The position numbers and the translations under genes are program-made. Under the pieces are notes generated by a model. The model was not told the DNA's origin, searched no databases, and saw only the letters and a program-made list of their open reading frames with translations. A stretch of DNA of 64,000 nt from Ephydatia muelleri (Eukaryota; Porifera; Demospongiae; Spongillida; Spongillidae): positions 7,100,924 through 7,164,923 of the forward strand of contig JABACO010000002.1 of assembly GCA_013339895.1 (NCBI GenBank), read 5' to 3'. This document shows, in pieces, positions 35,252-46,850 of this stretch (position 1 is its first letter; the number at the start of each line of letters is the position of its first letter).

Positions 35252-38200
35252 TTGGTGAAATTACTTTGCTCTGGCATTCTGTTTCATGAGGGTTACTTAT
35301 TGACTTCTACCTGTTCAGTAACTGCTCCAGCTTGCTGTGCCGCAATCGCTGAGAGCAAACGAATCTGGGCAGGTTGCATCCCACACTGGAAGTTGGCCAC
35401 TTCTATGTGACTATTGAGACACCATTAGGTAGCTTTCCATCTGAGCAAAACACTCTATTACAGTGTAGCAGTGTACAGTAAGCGTGATAAAATATATTGA
35501 AGGTGAAAGAGTGCGGAGGGAAGCCGAGGTCGTTGAAAAGAGGCGGCGCGGACGTCGCAAGAGAATCCGAAATTTTATGAAAGTTTGAGGAGGAACGAAG
35601 AAGTCGCAGAGGAGAGGGAGGCGATGAGGAACCAAATGGAGCAAGTAGCAAATATGGTGGGACGCGCGATCCATCATCGCGGCAGGAGCGAAGTCTCCTT
35701 CTGCGAAGTGGGTATCAATTTTGTCGCTCTGAGGGATAGCGAAGACATTGAAGCGTACCTAGTGATGTTTGAACGAATAATGGTGGCACGCAAGATCGTG
35801 CGAAGTCTATGGCCTGAGTGGAAGGGCACAGCTGGCGTTTTTAGCATTACCGATCACGGACTCGGCAAACTATGATGCCATCAAAGGTGCGATCGATCCT
35901 GACGCGTTATGGTTTGAATGAGGAGGCGTACCGGAATGAAGCTCGGAAGGTGCGTGAGACCCATTGGGAGTTACCGTACGTTTGCTGGATCTACTGTCAA
36001 GTGGCTGCGTGCGTATACAATGAACAGAGGATGACATTCAGCAAGTGTTCGGCATGGAGTAACTGCCGAATTGTCTCACACCAGAGAAGCAACTGTGGTT
36101 GTTGGAGCGGAAGACAAAGGTGCGTGAAGGCGGGTGAGATGCTGGATACGTACGAACAGGCTCGACGTAAGAAAGGCGGCCCGGTGAAGCAGAGGCAGGT
36201 TGTCAAAAGTTGAGACCTAGTGAGAAAGTCCACACCTGTGTAAGGAGGCTGGTAGGGGTCTGAGGTGTTACTATGGAGGACGCTTCAGGAATTGTGGAAA
36301 GTTCCAAAAGACAGAAAATGGAGATACCTTTGGTTTCGGTGAGATGTCTCAGATATTGTGTTGGACACGGGAGGGGGGAGAAAGCTGGTGTCTGGTGCCC
36401 AAGAAGTGACTGTTGGGAAGGAATGTGATGGTGGAGTGTGTACATGGAGATACAGTATCCCATCAGTTAGCCAGAGTCAAGGTCATTGTGGACGGAGGTA
36501 GCTACTGGTTGGAAGCAGCAGCCGTTAAATAGCACCCAATGTCAGTGATGTTAGGAAGGATGTGCCGGAGCTGGTAAAGATCGGTCCGACAGTGCAAGGT
36601 CCCATGAAGAGTTGGGCGATGACAGCAACTACGAGAGCTCAGGCGAAGAAAAGACAAGAAGATACGCGTACTGAACATAAAGAAGCAGAGTGGTGCAAGC
36701 GTCAAGCCTGTGGTGGAACAGTTGGATAGTGAGGTTGCAGTGGATAACGGAGTGCAACCCAAGAGTAGGTTGGACAAGGTGGCAGTGCAAGACGAAGCTG
36801 AGGGCTTGAAGACGCCAGAGGAGCGGTTGCAGACTCCTGACAGAGGGGGAGAAGGTATATCGACATTGCATGGCAACCACTCGTGGAAGGAGGAGGGGCC
36901 TGTTGAATGAAATCCCAATGGCTGGGCACATGGGGAGGAAACAGACAGTGCAGTGAGTGCAGCAGCGGTTCTACTGGCTGTCAGTTTATCGTGATGTGGC
37001 AGAGTGGTGCAAGTGCTGTGCGATATGCCAGAAGTGTGCGAAGGAGGAGAAGGGATACGCACCCTTATGCCTCTACCAATCATAGAAGAGCCCTTTGGAA
37101 GGATCGCGATGGACATTGTTGGAGCTCTACCAAGGAGCTGGTCAGGACACAAGTATGTTCTAATAGTCTGTGACTACGTGACGAGGTACACAGAGGCTAT
37201 GGCATTGAAGTCAATAGATGCGTGGCGGAGGAACTGATCCCGTTGTTTGCCGGAGTTGGAAAGAGATTCTTACGGACCATGGGTTTAATTTTACATCCAG
37301 ACTGCTGAAGTAGCTGTATTGACTTTTACATGTGGGTCCAATTAGGACCAGCCAGTATCATTCACAGACGGATGGGTTGGTCGAGTGGTTCATTGGATTT
37401 GAGACGCACCTCAAGCATCCACAGGGTTTACACCTTTGAATTGGTGTATGGAGGGGAAGTGAGAGGACCGCTCCATATCCTGAAGGAAGCACCTGGCCAA
37501 GGAAGGGAAGAGAGCATTGTGTCGTATGTATTGAGCGTGCAGGAGAGGTTGTCAAATGTTGGAGTTGGTGAAGGATAACCTGGCGCAGGCTCAAGTGAAG
37601 CAGAAGCAGTGGTATTACAAAAACGCAAGGCATCAAGAGTTGGCAGGGTCCCGTATGGAATAACCAAAAAGGTTACTCCGGTCACCTATGAGGTCAACAT
37701 GCATGACAAGAGGAAGAAGAGGATATTCCATGTGAACATGCTGAAAGAGTGGAATATGCCAACAACGGTGTGCCTGTGGACAGAAGAAATGAATGAGGAA
37801 GGCGAAGAGGAGATTCCGTTGTGGGAGAGGAACAAGGAGAATGGGGAGATGAAAGTAGGAAAGATGGTTGGAATCGACCGGGATGGAGCAATGCATATAT
37901 CTTGGTCATATGGTGGGGAATGGAACTGCGAGACCAGAAAACTCAACTGGAGGCACTGAAGGGTTTCCCGATTACAAGGACAAAATTGGCAGTGAGGGAA
38001 TTTCTCAGCTTGACTGGCTATTACCGGAGGTTCATACCAAATTTTGCGGAGACAGCAGTGCCATTGTCAGATCTCACCAGGAAGACAGAACCTAAGGAGG
38101 ACCAGTGGAATGCAGAGTGTGGAAATCGTTGCTGTGTGGGGAACCAGTGCTGAAATGCCCAGATTTTGAGAGACCCTTTGTGTTGCAGACGGATGCTTCA

Positions 38201-38500
38201 GATCGAGGAGTAGGAACTGTCGAGTCAAATGTATGAGGGGGAGGACCATCCAGTGGCATATTTCAGCTTGAATCTGTTGCCAAGAAAAGAGAAATACTCA
38301 GTCGTGGAAGAGGAGTGCCTGGTGATATAGTTAGCGAGCGGTACAAGTGTTCAAAGTGTACGAGACCATTCAGGTCACTAGAATGGTTGAATTGGCTCAA
38401 GGACAGCAACAATGGACTAATGGGGTGGAGTCTGGCACTGCAGCCATTTCAGTTCACAGTGTAGTATCGCACAGGAAAGGCAAATGCCTTGTCCAGAGCG
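35252..38500 (+). mobile_element. Degenerate Ty3-type retrotransposon, copy B
   Basis: Same layout as copy A but fuller. Gag-like segment 35585-35990; a protease-like LDTGG near 36360 followed by VECVHGDTVSHQLARVK; basic linker; HHCC integrase zinc site (about 36990-37050); integrase core with MDIVGALPRSWSGHKY (about 37108) and LTDHGFNFTS in another frame (about 37273); QTDG-type motif (about 37365); integrase tail (FHVNMLKEW, about 37728); RT tail with VREFLSLTGYYRRF (about 37996), then RNase H with LQTDASDRG and RTGKANALSRA-like sequence to about 38490. The RT catalytic palm is absent in both copies. Numerous stops. Confidence 0.75.
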
Positions 38501-38639
38501 TTTGGTGCTGGAGCATGAAGGGTGGTGGTGTCATGGATCAAGGTTGACCCTGAGATAAATGAAGAGACTAAGGAGGGCAGACCCATAAAAGGGTACCAGG
38601 ATGAGGAGTTCCGAGGGCGGAATGATGAAAGAGTGGCAG

Positions 38640-39540
38640 ACCTGTAAAAAGGTGACAGTGAACCCTTTGGTATACGCTGGATCCACGCTATTCATGTAAG
38701 GGCTAAAGCGTATAAAAGGAACTCTTTAAAATAACGTTCAGAAAGGAAAGAGTTGTGTAGATTTGCAGTGGATGTTGATGTTACATAGAGTACATGCAGT
38801 GTGTGTGTATTCTTAAAATATCAATATCGGTCTTGTTAGTGTGTGCAAGCTTAGCTGTGGCAAGCGGGTTCATAACAACACTATTAGATAATAGTTATTG
38901 TACCCATTGCAAAGTATGTTAATTATATTTTTAAATGTTTCTCGAAACATTTCAGTATCTAACAAAGAGTTTGCAATTATTACACACTGAACAGTGTATG
39001 TGTTATGTGTTCTACTCAGGCATTGATGATGTGTAGGATAGATGGTTAGTGTTAAGAAAAGTGCCAAGGTTTAGCAGGAGTACTCATTGCCCAACTACAG
39101 CTTTACTAGATACAATATTCAGTCTTAAAACTCTGTCAACAAAGCGTCAACAAAGCAATAGTGAAACAGAACATCACTATGTATCCTCACACCATGTATA
39201 TCACCTCTTATGCTTGGTAGGTGCTGTATTAATCCCTTCACTGTACATGTAAATGCAGTAATCAATGCACTATGCTAAATATAGTATTACACTGTAAAAA
39301 TGCACATACAGTGTACCTCTTCTTTCCAGGATTCATCACTCTGATATAACTCAGTTTACTTAACAATCTTTAGCAATAGTACACACCTGCACACAAAGAC
39401 CATAGCTATGTTAGACACACACCTTCACCGAGCACACATTGATTCAAATCCTGACCCTCATGTGTGTGTCATGGTCCAATCATCACTTTCATTCTCAACA
39501 TTGTGACATTACTTCGTACACATGTCATGTAAGAGTGTGT
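38640..39540 (+). other. Intron sequence between Ty3 copy B and LRR exon c
   Basis: No gene. 38600-38900 may hold the 3' end of the Ty3 element. 39010-39240 is a copy of 20945-21190, and 39300-39558 is the conserved 5' intron flank found before every LRR exon (ACACACCTTCAC, then TTGATTCAA, then TGACCCTCA). Confidence 0.6.
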
Positions 39541-39558
39541 GTGTCTCTCTTCACACAG

Positions 39559-39726
39559 GTATGATGTTGAAGGGAAATACTACTCTTAAGGAACTGGGCC
39601 TTAGGGAATGTGGACTAGAACCAGAGGGATTAGAAGAAGTGATGAAAGGTGTTGAAGTCAATACCAAGTTGGAAACCCTGGACCTTTCGAAGAATATCAT
39701 TGATAACAAGAGAGCATCATGCCTTG
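39559..39726 (+). CDS. NLR-1 LRR exon c (168 bp)
   Basis: Two 28-residue LRRs, phase 1-1, open. Starts GMMLKGNTTLKELGLRECGL and ends ASCLG. Almost identical to exon b. Confidence 0.8.
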
Positions 39727-39821
39727 GTAAGAATGACATCATTCGATGAGGTTTTGTATTTGTGTACATGTATGAATGAAATAGCATTACATCATATCGC
39801 TCAGTATATCAGTGGCAGGCT

Positions 39822-40015
39822 AGGGGATTGTGGGTGTGTCCATGTGTGGAGTGCCAAGGGATTGTGGGTGTGTACATGTGTGGAGTGGCAAGAGATTGTG
39901 GGTGTGTACGTGTGTGGAGTGGCAAGGGATTGTGGGTGTGTACATGTGTGGAGTGGCAAGGGATTGTGGGTGTGTACATGTGTGGAGTGGCAAGGGGATT
40001 GTGGGTGTGTACATG
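39822..40015 (+). repeat. 34-bp minisatellite, first array
   Basis: About six units of GGATTGTGGGTGTGTACATG plus TGTGGAGTGGCAAG follow LRR exon c. The array is repeated at 40520-40713 after exon d. Each unit holds a TACATGT core. One unit here has GTGTACGTGTG instead of GTGTACATGTG. Confidence 0.9.
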
Positions 40016-40256
40016 TGTCAATTGAGCGAGAACTAAAAAGATTGGGTATTATTTGCAAGGTGACTCACAGCACTTGGGTGCAAGGACACCTACACACCTA
40101 CACACAAGGACCATAGCTATGTTAGACACACACCTTCACCTAGCACACATTGATTCAATCCCTGACCCTCACGTGTGTCATGGTCCAATCATCACTTTCA
40201 TTCTCATTACTTCGCACACATGTCATGTCAGACTATTTGTGTCTCTCTTCACACAG

Positions 40257-40424
40257 GTATGATGTTGAAGGGAAATACTACTCTTAAGAGACTGGACCTT
40301 AGGAAATGTGGACTAGAACCAGAGGGATTAGAAGAAGTGATGAAAGGTGTTGAAGTCAACACCAAGTTGGAAACCCTGGACCTTTCGTATAATATCATTG
40401 ATAACAAGAGAGCATCATGCCTTG
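40257..40424 (+). CDS. NLR-1 LRR exon d (168 bp)
   Basis: Tandem copy of exon c, open, phase 1-1. Differences cluster in the LRR variable positions (RLDLRKCGL and DLSYNI instead of ELGLRECGL and DLSKNI). Confidence 0.8.
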
Positions 40425-40519
40425 GTAAGAATGACATCATTCGATGAGGTTTTGTATTTGTGTACATGTATGAATGAAATAGCATTACATCATATCGCTC
40501 AGTATATCAGTGGCAGGCT

Positions 40520-40713
40520 AGGGGATTGTGGGTGTGTCCATGTGTGGAGTGCCAAGGGATTGTGGGTGTGTACATGTGTGGAGTGGCAAGGGATTGTGGG
40601 TGTGTACATGTGTGGAGTGGCAAGAGATTGTGGGTGTGTACATGTGTGGAGTGGCAAGGGATTGTGGGTGTGTACATGTGTGGAGTGGCAAGGGGATTGT
40701 GGGTGTGTACATG
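40520..40713 (+). repeat. 34-bp minisatellite, second array
   Basis: Copy of the 39822-40015 array in the tandem duplicate, with the order of variant units changed. Confidence 0.9.
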
Positions 40714-40964
40714 TGTCAATTGAGCGAGAACTAAAAAGATTGGGTATTATTTGCAAGGTGACTCACAGCACTTGGGTGCAAGGACACCTACACACCTACA
40801 CACAAGGACCATAGCCATTGTTAGACACACACCTTCACCGAGCACACATTGATTCAATACCTGACCCTCATGTGTGTCATGGTCTAATCATCACTTTCAT
40901 TCTCAGCATTGTGACATTACTTTGTACACATGTCATGTCAGAGTGTTTGTCTCTCTTCACACAG

Positions 40965-41132
40965 GTATGATGTTCAAGGGAAATACTACTCTTAAAGAAC
41001 TGCACCTTTGGGAATGTGGACTACAGCCAGAGGGATTAGAAGAAGTGATGAAAGGTGTTGAAGTCAATACCAAGTTGGAAACCCTGAACCTGAGGGATGA
41101 TATCATTGATAACAAAAGAGCATCATGCCTTG
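40965..41132 (+). CDS. NLR-1 LRR exon e (168 bp)
   Basis: Open, phase 1-1. The most divergent of the five (ELHLWECGLQPEGLEE and LNLRDDIIDN). It is followed by the intron type seen after exons a and b rather than by the minisatellite, so it descends from a different unit than c and d. Confidence 0.8.
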
Positions 41133-41199
41133 GTAAGAATGACATCAATGTTTGAGGTTTTTAATTTATGCCCATATGAAAGAGCGCATTACATCATGT

Positions 41200-42440
41200 C
41201 ACTATTTTAGTGCGATGTTATTTTAATGAAAGCACATCTTTGTGTTTTAGTGTGTATCTGTAGAGTGTGCATAATAAAACTGAACTCTAAACCAAAGCTG
41301 CTAATTTATATTAAACTCTGTTTATGGCTGAGTAAAACATAAAAATGAATTACAATTAAGGTTGTGGATTTGACATGAGCTAGCATGCACAAATTAGATA
41401 ATGGTTATTGTACGGATTGCAAAGTACTTTTATCATAATTAATTGAAATATTTGCCAATAAATGAATTTAGTATCTAACCTAGAGTTTGCTATCATTACA
41501 CGCTGAATACTGTATATATAGGACACATGAATGTATAGTATGTGCTCTTTATAATCTACGAATAAGGGAATGAGTTCTCTTGAAGAGTGGAGTAGAAAAC
41601 AATCACATCCACATGCACTGTATGTTTATTGAACAGAGGCATGGGGTGCACATGCACATCTGCTTTGTTCAAAAATGATTAACTCCATTTTGCACACTTG
41701 CATTACTGAGAAAATTGAGCTGTGTGTATGTACATGTATGTGTGTGTAAACTAATATATGTACTGTATAGCTGTGTATGTATGTGTATACATCGCCTCTT
41801 ATGCTTGGTAGGTGTTGGATAAATCCCTCACATATGTCAATACACTATTCTAGATACTATGATACTACAGTACTAAATGTAGTACTGAATTGAGATCAAT
41901 AAAATGTATAGTCCATACACTGTAGATGCATCCTGCGTGGGAGGGTTTCAATACCACCAAATAAGATTAGTCATGCTAACATTTTCTAGACTTAAAGATT
42001 AGATCAATTTTGCTGTCTAATGATTATATTTCACATTGCTCGTAGGCAATGTGAAATATACATGTACTCAGTCTGTCAGTTTTGGTTATCTATGTGGCCA
42101 TAACCAAAATGCATATTGCAGGCTGCTTAAGTCAGCTGTTCGTGAACTGTGATACATGTATCCCTTAATGCATTCACACATTTGCACCAAAGTTGTGCTC
42201 TAGCTACTTTCTCTACTGTACCTTTTATTCAAATTGTTATCATAATCATGAAGGAAACTACATACATGTACATGAACTCCCACTATGTCATAAGTGCCGA
42301 TTGGTGAGACACTTCTGGATTTTAGGAAGGTAGTAAGATCGCTCTCCATAGGCCACGGGTGTCTTCTGTAGGGGTCCAGAGTCATCATTCCCTCCATCCT
42401 GAGGCCCCAGGTTCTGCAGCTCCTTCATTAGGGGCATTTT
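41200..42440 (+). other. NLR-1 intron, repeat-derived
   Basis: No gene recognised. 41270-41700 repeats the intron following LRR exons a and b, and 41790-41990 resembles 21170-22020 in part and in inverted parts. The last 150 bases before 42440 contain an inverted fragment adjoining the integrase remnant. Confidence 0.5.
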
Positions 42441-42448
42441 GGGATTCA

Positions 42449-43568
42449 GCGGATGAAGCAGCTGGCACGCACGGCAGTGTACCTGCCAAGAATAGATGCT
42501 GACATCATGGACCTCTGCCATCAATGCACTGCCAGTGCAGAACATCAGAACAAACCACCCAAGCTGGCCATTCATCCTTGGATGCTACCAGAGAAGCCAT
42601 GGAGCAGAGTGCATGTGGACCATGCAATCAACTTCCTGGGGTGTAACTGGCTGGTCCTCATTGATGCATACTCCAAGTATCCCAGCATCCATCCGACTAC
42701 TTCAACCTCCACCAAATCCACAACAGAGCTGCTAGAACAAGATTTGCTCATTGGGTTATCCACACACTATTGTATCTGATAATGCCACCACATTCTGTTC
42801 AGAGGAGTTTCAGTCATGGTGTCGAGAGAGGGGAATCACCTACCTCACTGGTGCACCAATGATATCATCCTGCCACCAACGGGGCAGCCGAACATCTGGT
42901 TTCAAACAGGCTCTTTTGAAGTCCTCACTACCTCCACGAGCAGCCCTTCAGGAGTTCCTGATGCAATACCGCCGAACACCACTGGCAGAGGCCTACTCAC
43001 CAAGTGAGCTCCTGAATGGTATTGTAGGTGACTACCACTTTATTGGGACGCTCACATTCCTGAGATTTAGTAGCTGCTTGGGCCTGCTTTCCCGTGCAAT
43101 ATGCAATGGGGAAGGGAGTACAACATCAATCTTGGTCCTGATCTGCCAGTAGGCTCACCATGTTATGCCCTTTATTATGGCCCCAGGCGAGAGAAGGATC
43201 CCAGATGGGTGCTGGCTGTAGTCACGAAAAGGTTTGGCACTCGCAGTGTCAACGTACGGGTTGTTCCCCGAGGAGGCACTTGGCGTTGCCATGTTGAGCA
43301 GCTGCGTCCTCGCTATGTGGACCAGGAGGATACAGACCCAGGTCCTGTCCAAATTCAAACAATGGAGCCAGTGGTGTCTTTGCAAGAGGCAACCCTGTTG
43401 GCAGATGGTGCACCTAATCCAGCAGTTGCTCAAATGCCAGTTCCAGTGCTGCCACCTGTTAAGAAGGCTCAAAACCCACGTCTACCCACAGGGAATGAGT
43501 ACAGCACCCACAATCCTCGGAGGTCATCCAGGCGACCCATTTCTAGGAAGCCGGAGGTTTGCACCTGA
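42449..43568 (+). pseudogene. Integrase remnant of a mag-like Ty3 element (K02A2.6 type)
   Basis: Starts abruptly in the zinc-binding region (ARTAVYLPRIDADIMDLCHQC, C-x2-C type), then WSRVHVDHA with the first Asp, VSDNATTF with the second (in another frame, about 42776), and NGAAEHL with the Glu, also frameshifted (about 42880). The C-terminal tail has TWRCHVEQLRPRY (about 43278) and a Pro-rich end; stop near 43568. The rest of the polyprotein (gag, protease, RT, RNase H) is missing. It is inserted in the last NLR-1 intron. Confidence 0.8.
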
Positions 43569-43579
43569 AGAGGAACATC

Positions 43580-44374
43580 AAGGCTGACAGGGACGTGTTG
43601 TGGTGAACAGCACCACATTAGGCAAACACGCATACACAGGGAGTGTGTTAATTAGAATTAGCCTCATGTTCAGCTTTTCTGGTAGTTTTTGTCTTGCGAG
43701 TTTATTTGGTTGAGTGTTATAGTTGCCATCCATTCTATTCATTTGAGATCCTGTTTCCCTAAAAACACAACAGGATGGATGGTCATTGCACTCATGGACA
43801 GAGATGGGTCCTAAACATTTGGACCAGGCTTACCCAACTTCTCGATGTACATACTCGCATGCATGTATACAAAAGTGGGAGTTTTCAATAAATGGAAAGA
43901 ACAAATGTTGTCTGAAGCTCACACCTCCCTTCCCTGTGAGGTAAAAAACAAAAGCAAGTAACATGTAACATGATTTGGAATGCTCAAGTTCCTAATATTC
44001 AGGCATTATATGAGTTTTTTACACAAACTCTTCCTGTGTATTCACATATTTTGTTACCCTGCATACAGAACAAGAATTTGTGACCTTTAAACCTTCTGTT
44101 TGTAAGCACATATGTGTGTGTATGTGTACATGTGTGCTCATGAATAAACATCAAATCATGAGCACACATAATGTACATTTAGTGCATTACAATATCAAAC
44201 CACTATGAGGATGTGCGTCTCTCCATCCATATATCACATATACATATGAAGCATCCACACCATCCATTTACACCGATGTGTGACTTTTTTTCACATCCTG
44301 TTTTGTTGTGCATGTATGCATGTACACTTTGCCAGAAGGAGTGTTAGTATTATTGGTAATACTTATCTGTGCAG
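43580..44374 (+). other. Last NLR-1 intron, 3' part
   Basis: No gene or clear repeat recognised apart from a GCACACAT/ATGTGTGC inverted pair at about 44125-44168. Confidence 0.5.
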
Positions 44375-44733
44375 CACATGTACTCAAGCACAACACAACA
44401 CTGTCTCATCTGGGGCTGCGGGAGTGTGGTCTAAGGGATGAAGCCATATGTGAGCTCTGTGGGGGACTAAAGTGGTGCAGACTGAAGATACTGGACCTTA
44501 CTGACAATCCGTTTGGAGACCAAGGAGCCAAAGGTCTAGCGGATGTTCTCAAAGACCACCCAACATTGGAGGAGCTGAGGGTGTGGGGATGTAAAGAGAT
44601 GTCAGATGATGGTGTGCAGCATCTGATGGATGCTATGATGTCTAATACAAGAGTGAAAAAGCTGGGACTGCCTAGCAAGTATAATGGACTTACAGTACCA
44701 AAGGAGCTGGTGGGTAGAATTCAATTTATATGA
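44375..44733 (+). CDS. NLR-1 terminal exon: three to four LRRs and stop
   Basis: Acceptor GTGCAG at 44369-44374. The frame enters in phase 1, matching every LRR exon upstream, and ends at TGA 44731-44733. LRRs: LSHLGLRECGLRDEAICEL, LKILDLTDNPFGDQGAKGLA, LEELRVWGCKEMSDDGVQHL and VKKLGLPSKYNGL. The ending RIQFI is typical of a receptor C-terminus without a further domain. Open and undamaged. Confidence 0.8.
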
Positions 44734-44739
44734 CTGTAG

Positions 44740-45475
44740 TAAGTAGTTTGTATGTACAATGCATAGAATGATGTCATCTATTGATTACATGTGAGAGAAG
44801 CAAATGGGGAGGGGCACAGATGAGAGGGGTGGAGCTACTAGCAAGTAGCACCAGATCTCTATGGTGACCAAGTGCACATACTCAAGGACATCACTGTTGT
44901 TGACACATCAATGTCTTCCATGAATGATTGTGTCTGACTTGGGACATATGTGCATGTGTGGTGGTGCGGATGGAGGATGGGGAGGAGGGAGAGATCTGAA
45001 CTCTACTTTGATATCATGTGATGTAAATATAGTCTTATTGAAATGTGTCCTTCACACCAATTTAGAGCCTAAAGTGTGTCACCTGCTCTGGCACATTTGT
45101 AATCTGAAGTGTTGTACAGGCCACATCTGAAGCAGGGGCTGTTGTAGCTGTTGTAGCTTTTAGCAGTAGGCCAAGTACAACAGATGTTGATAACAACATA
45201 TACCTTTTCTACCTCATTGCTGTTGAGACATCAGGTGCAGATGGTTGTAACATCTTGTTGGATTTGGCCTGTGGAATTATAAAACCACATCCAATGAGCC
45301 AAAGTGAAAGGCATACTTATTTGAATTAAAATTTAATTACTGTTGCTGTGCCTTGAGAAATGCTGCACCTTGCATGAAATTATAGTCATGTATTCAGTTG
45401 TGTACGTGATAGCATCCATATGCGTTATGTTGGATGTAAATATTAATTACACATTCTCTAATGAGAAATTTGTTG
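44740..45475 (+). other. Gene-poor stretch downstream of NLR-1
   Basis: I see no gene and no clear repeat. No AATAAA lies close behind the NLR-1 stop. Confidence 0.5.
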
Positions 45476-45479
45476 GTTT

Positions 45480-45682
45480 ATAGGATTGACGAATGGTGGT
45501 GTAAAAATCACGGAAACAAGAGTGACAGAAATTTGACTGGATAAATTGAAATAGGCATATATTTAGCCCATTATTCAGGCATGTACTGTTATAACGTTAG
45601 TGTGCCAAATATTTCAATTTTTCCAGTCAAATTTCTGTCACTCTTGTTTCCGTGCTTTTTACACCACCATTGGTCAATCCTA
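45480..45682. mobile_element. ~203-bp MITE with ~75-bp terminal inverted repeats
   Basis: Left end TAGGATTGACGAATGGTGGT continues through CACGGAAACAAGAGTGACAG and AATTTGACTGG; the right end is the near-perfect inverse, ending GGTCAATCCTA. The loop is about 60 bases. Flanking TA dinucleotides suggest a TA target site, as in mariner-type elements, but this is not conclusive. Confidence 0.75.
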
Positions 45683-45689
45683 TATACCA

Positions 45690-45850
45690 ACAACTACTGC
45701 TGCTGCTGGCGGTGGGGGCAGCTCTTCTGCTTCTGCTGCTGGCGGTGGGGGCAGTGCTGCTGCTGCTGCTGGCGGTGGGGGCAGCTCTGCTGCTGCTGCT
45801 GGGGCGGTGGGGGCAGCGCTGCTACTGCTGGCGGCGGACGGTAGGGGGGC
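45690..45850 (+). repeat. Trinucleotide/GGTGGGGGCAG minisatellite
   Basis: Four to five units of roughly (CTG)n plus GGCGGTGGGGGCAG. In one frame it encodes Ala/Gly/Ser linkers of GGGGS type, in others poly-Leu or Cys/Trp-rich peptides. All six frames are open, so no coding claim is made. It directly abuts the MITE. Confidence 0.85.
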
Positions 45851-46078
45851 AGCACTGCATCTGACAGAGAGTATAGAAACAAAGTGCAAGGATTTAGTTT
45901 TTACCTTTTTCGTTCTCAGCAAGCAAAGTGTACTAGTTGGTGGGTGAGTCGCTTTTATACATGAAAAGCCTTAACATGCGTGCCGGCTGTGCTACAATTC
46001 TATTGGTCCAATTTCATCCATACACATGTACATCACCAATTGGTCTACATATTCATGACCTCACAGATAAGGGAAGTG

Positions 46079-46098
46079 GTTGTGTGTGTGTGTGTGTG

Positions 46099-46165
<67 letters not shown>
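46079..46165 (+). repeat. (TG)n microsatellite
   Basis: Pure TG dinucleotides with a single TT interruption, flanked on both sides by similar sequence (GCCGGCTGTGCTACAATTCTAT at about 45981, GCCAGCTGTGCTAAAATTCTAT at about 46166), so it sits between direct repeats. Confidence 0.9.
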
Positions 46166-46480
46166 GCCAGCTGTGCTAAAATTCTATTAGTCCAATTTTA
46201 TCTATTCACTGGATTGGTCTGCATAACTCATGACCCCCCAAAGGTGCCATTGTGCTGGAAGTTCTTTCATGCTCCAAATTCAAAGGTGTTAACAATGTTT
46301 ACATGGGAAAGACAATAATGAATGGACATTTGGAACAGTGACTTTGTCCTCAACACTAATGCTACTTCTTCACTAGTGAGCTTGCGACACTCATTTGTAC
46401 ATTTCTATTTCACGGGTTGCATGTTATCCTTATCTCTGTCCATATACCTACCATTGAGGTCTCCTGGAATGGCCCCCAAG

Positions 46481-46850
46481 TCATATTGTGTAAGTGTACG
46501 AATTAATAAAAAAGTAAGGTTCAGAGCCAGCAGTATGATACCCATGCCCAACTAAAATATCATTTTCTTCTAATTTCAATGCACTAACTTCCCGGATAGT
46601 TTTTAGCAATGACCCTGCTTTTGCTCTTCGTACACTCAGTGCTTTAGAAACCAATGCATCTGCACCAATCTTACTTACTGCTGCACGGGCAGATCTTTTA
46701 ACAACCTTTTGAGCTAGCAATGGATGAGACTTAACGAAAGGCATCATTTACTTCACTTAGAAGCTCATTATCCCTACAAATAGCTTTTTCAAGACCACCA
46801 TCATACTCATGAGATTTGGGTTCATACTCTATGGGAGAAGCAAGTTTTGA
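46481..46850 (-). pseudogene. Unrecognised reading frame, probably element-derived
   Basis: Minus strand. An upstream frame reads YDGGLEKAICRDNELLSEVN and, after a frameshift near 46745, a second reads AQKVVKRSARAAVSKIGADA and then VSKALSVRRAKAGSLLK, ending with GHGYHTAGSEPYFF. Continuous meaning across the shift suggests a decayed protein. The HTAxSEPYF signature looks familiar from multicopy invertebrate proteins, but I cannot name the family. Confidence 0.35.

Larger units (their letters stand above)
32682..38340 (+). repeat. Tandem duplication, unit B (centre deleted)
   Basis: 32682-34922 matches 22290-24605, and 34926-38290 matches 29578-32640. The intervening 5 kb of unit A (24605-29575: inner arms, microsatellites, gap) is missing, joined at TTTTTGAG|CACTGC near 34924. 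The Ty3 copy continues past the point where copy A stops. Confidence 0.8.
39500..40900 (+). repeat. 698-bp tandem duplication carrying LRR exons c and d
   Basis: 39559 and 40257 are equivalent exon starts, 698 bases apart, and the flanking introns are nearly identical, including the minisatellite. High identity makes this one of the youngest duplications in the window. Confidence 0.9.

Noticed and set aside
39801..40116. Cys/Val/Trp-rich and His/Thr-rich frames near the 34-bp repeat
   Set aside because: Minisatellite artefacts in an intron; repeated identically at 40499-40814.
45581..45947. GGGGS-linker-like protein
   Set aside because: All six frames are open over the trinucleotide minisatellite, with no conserved start or splice context.
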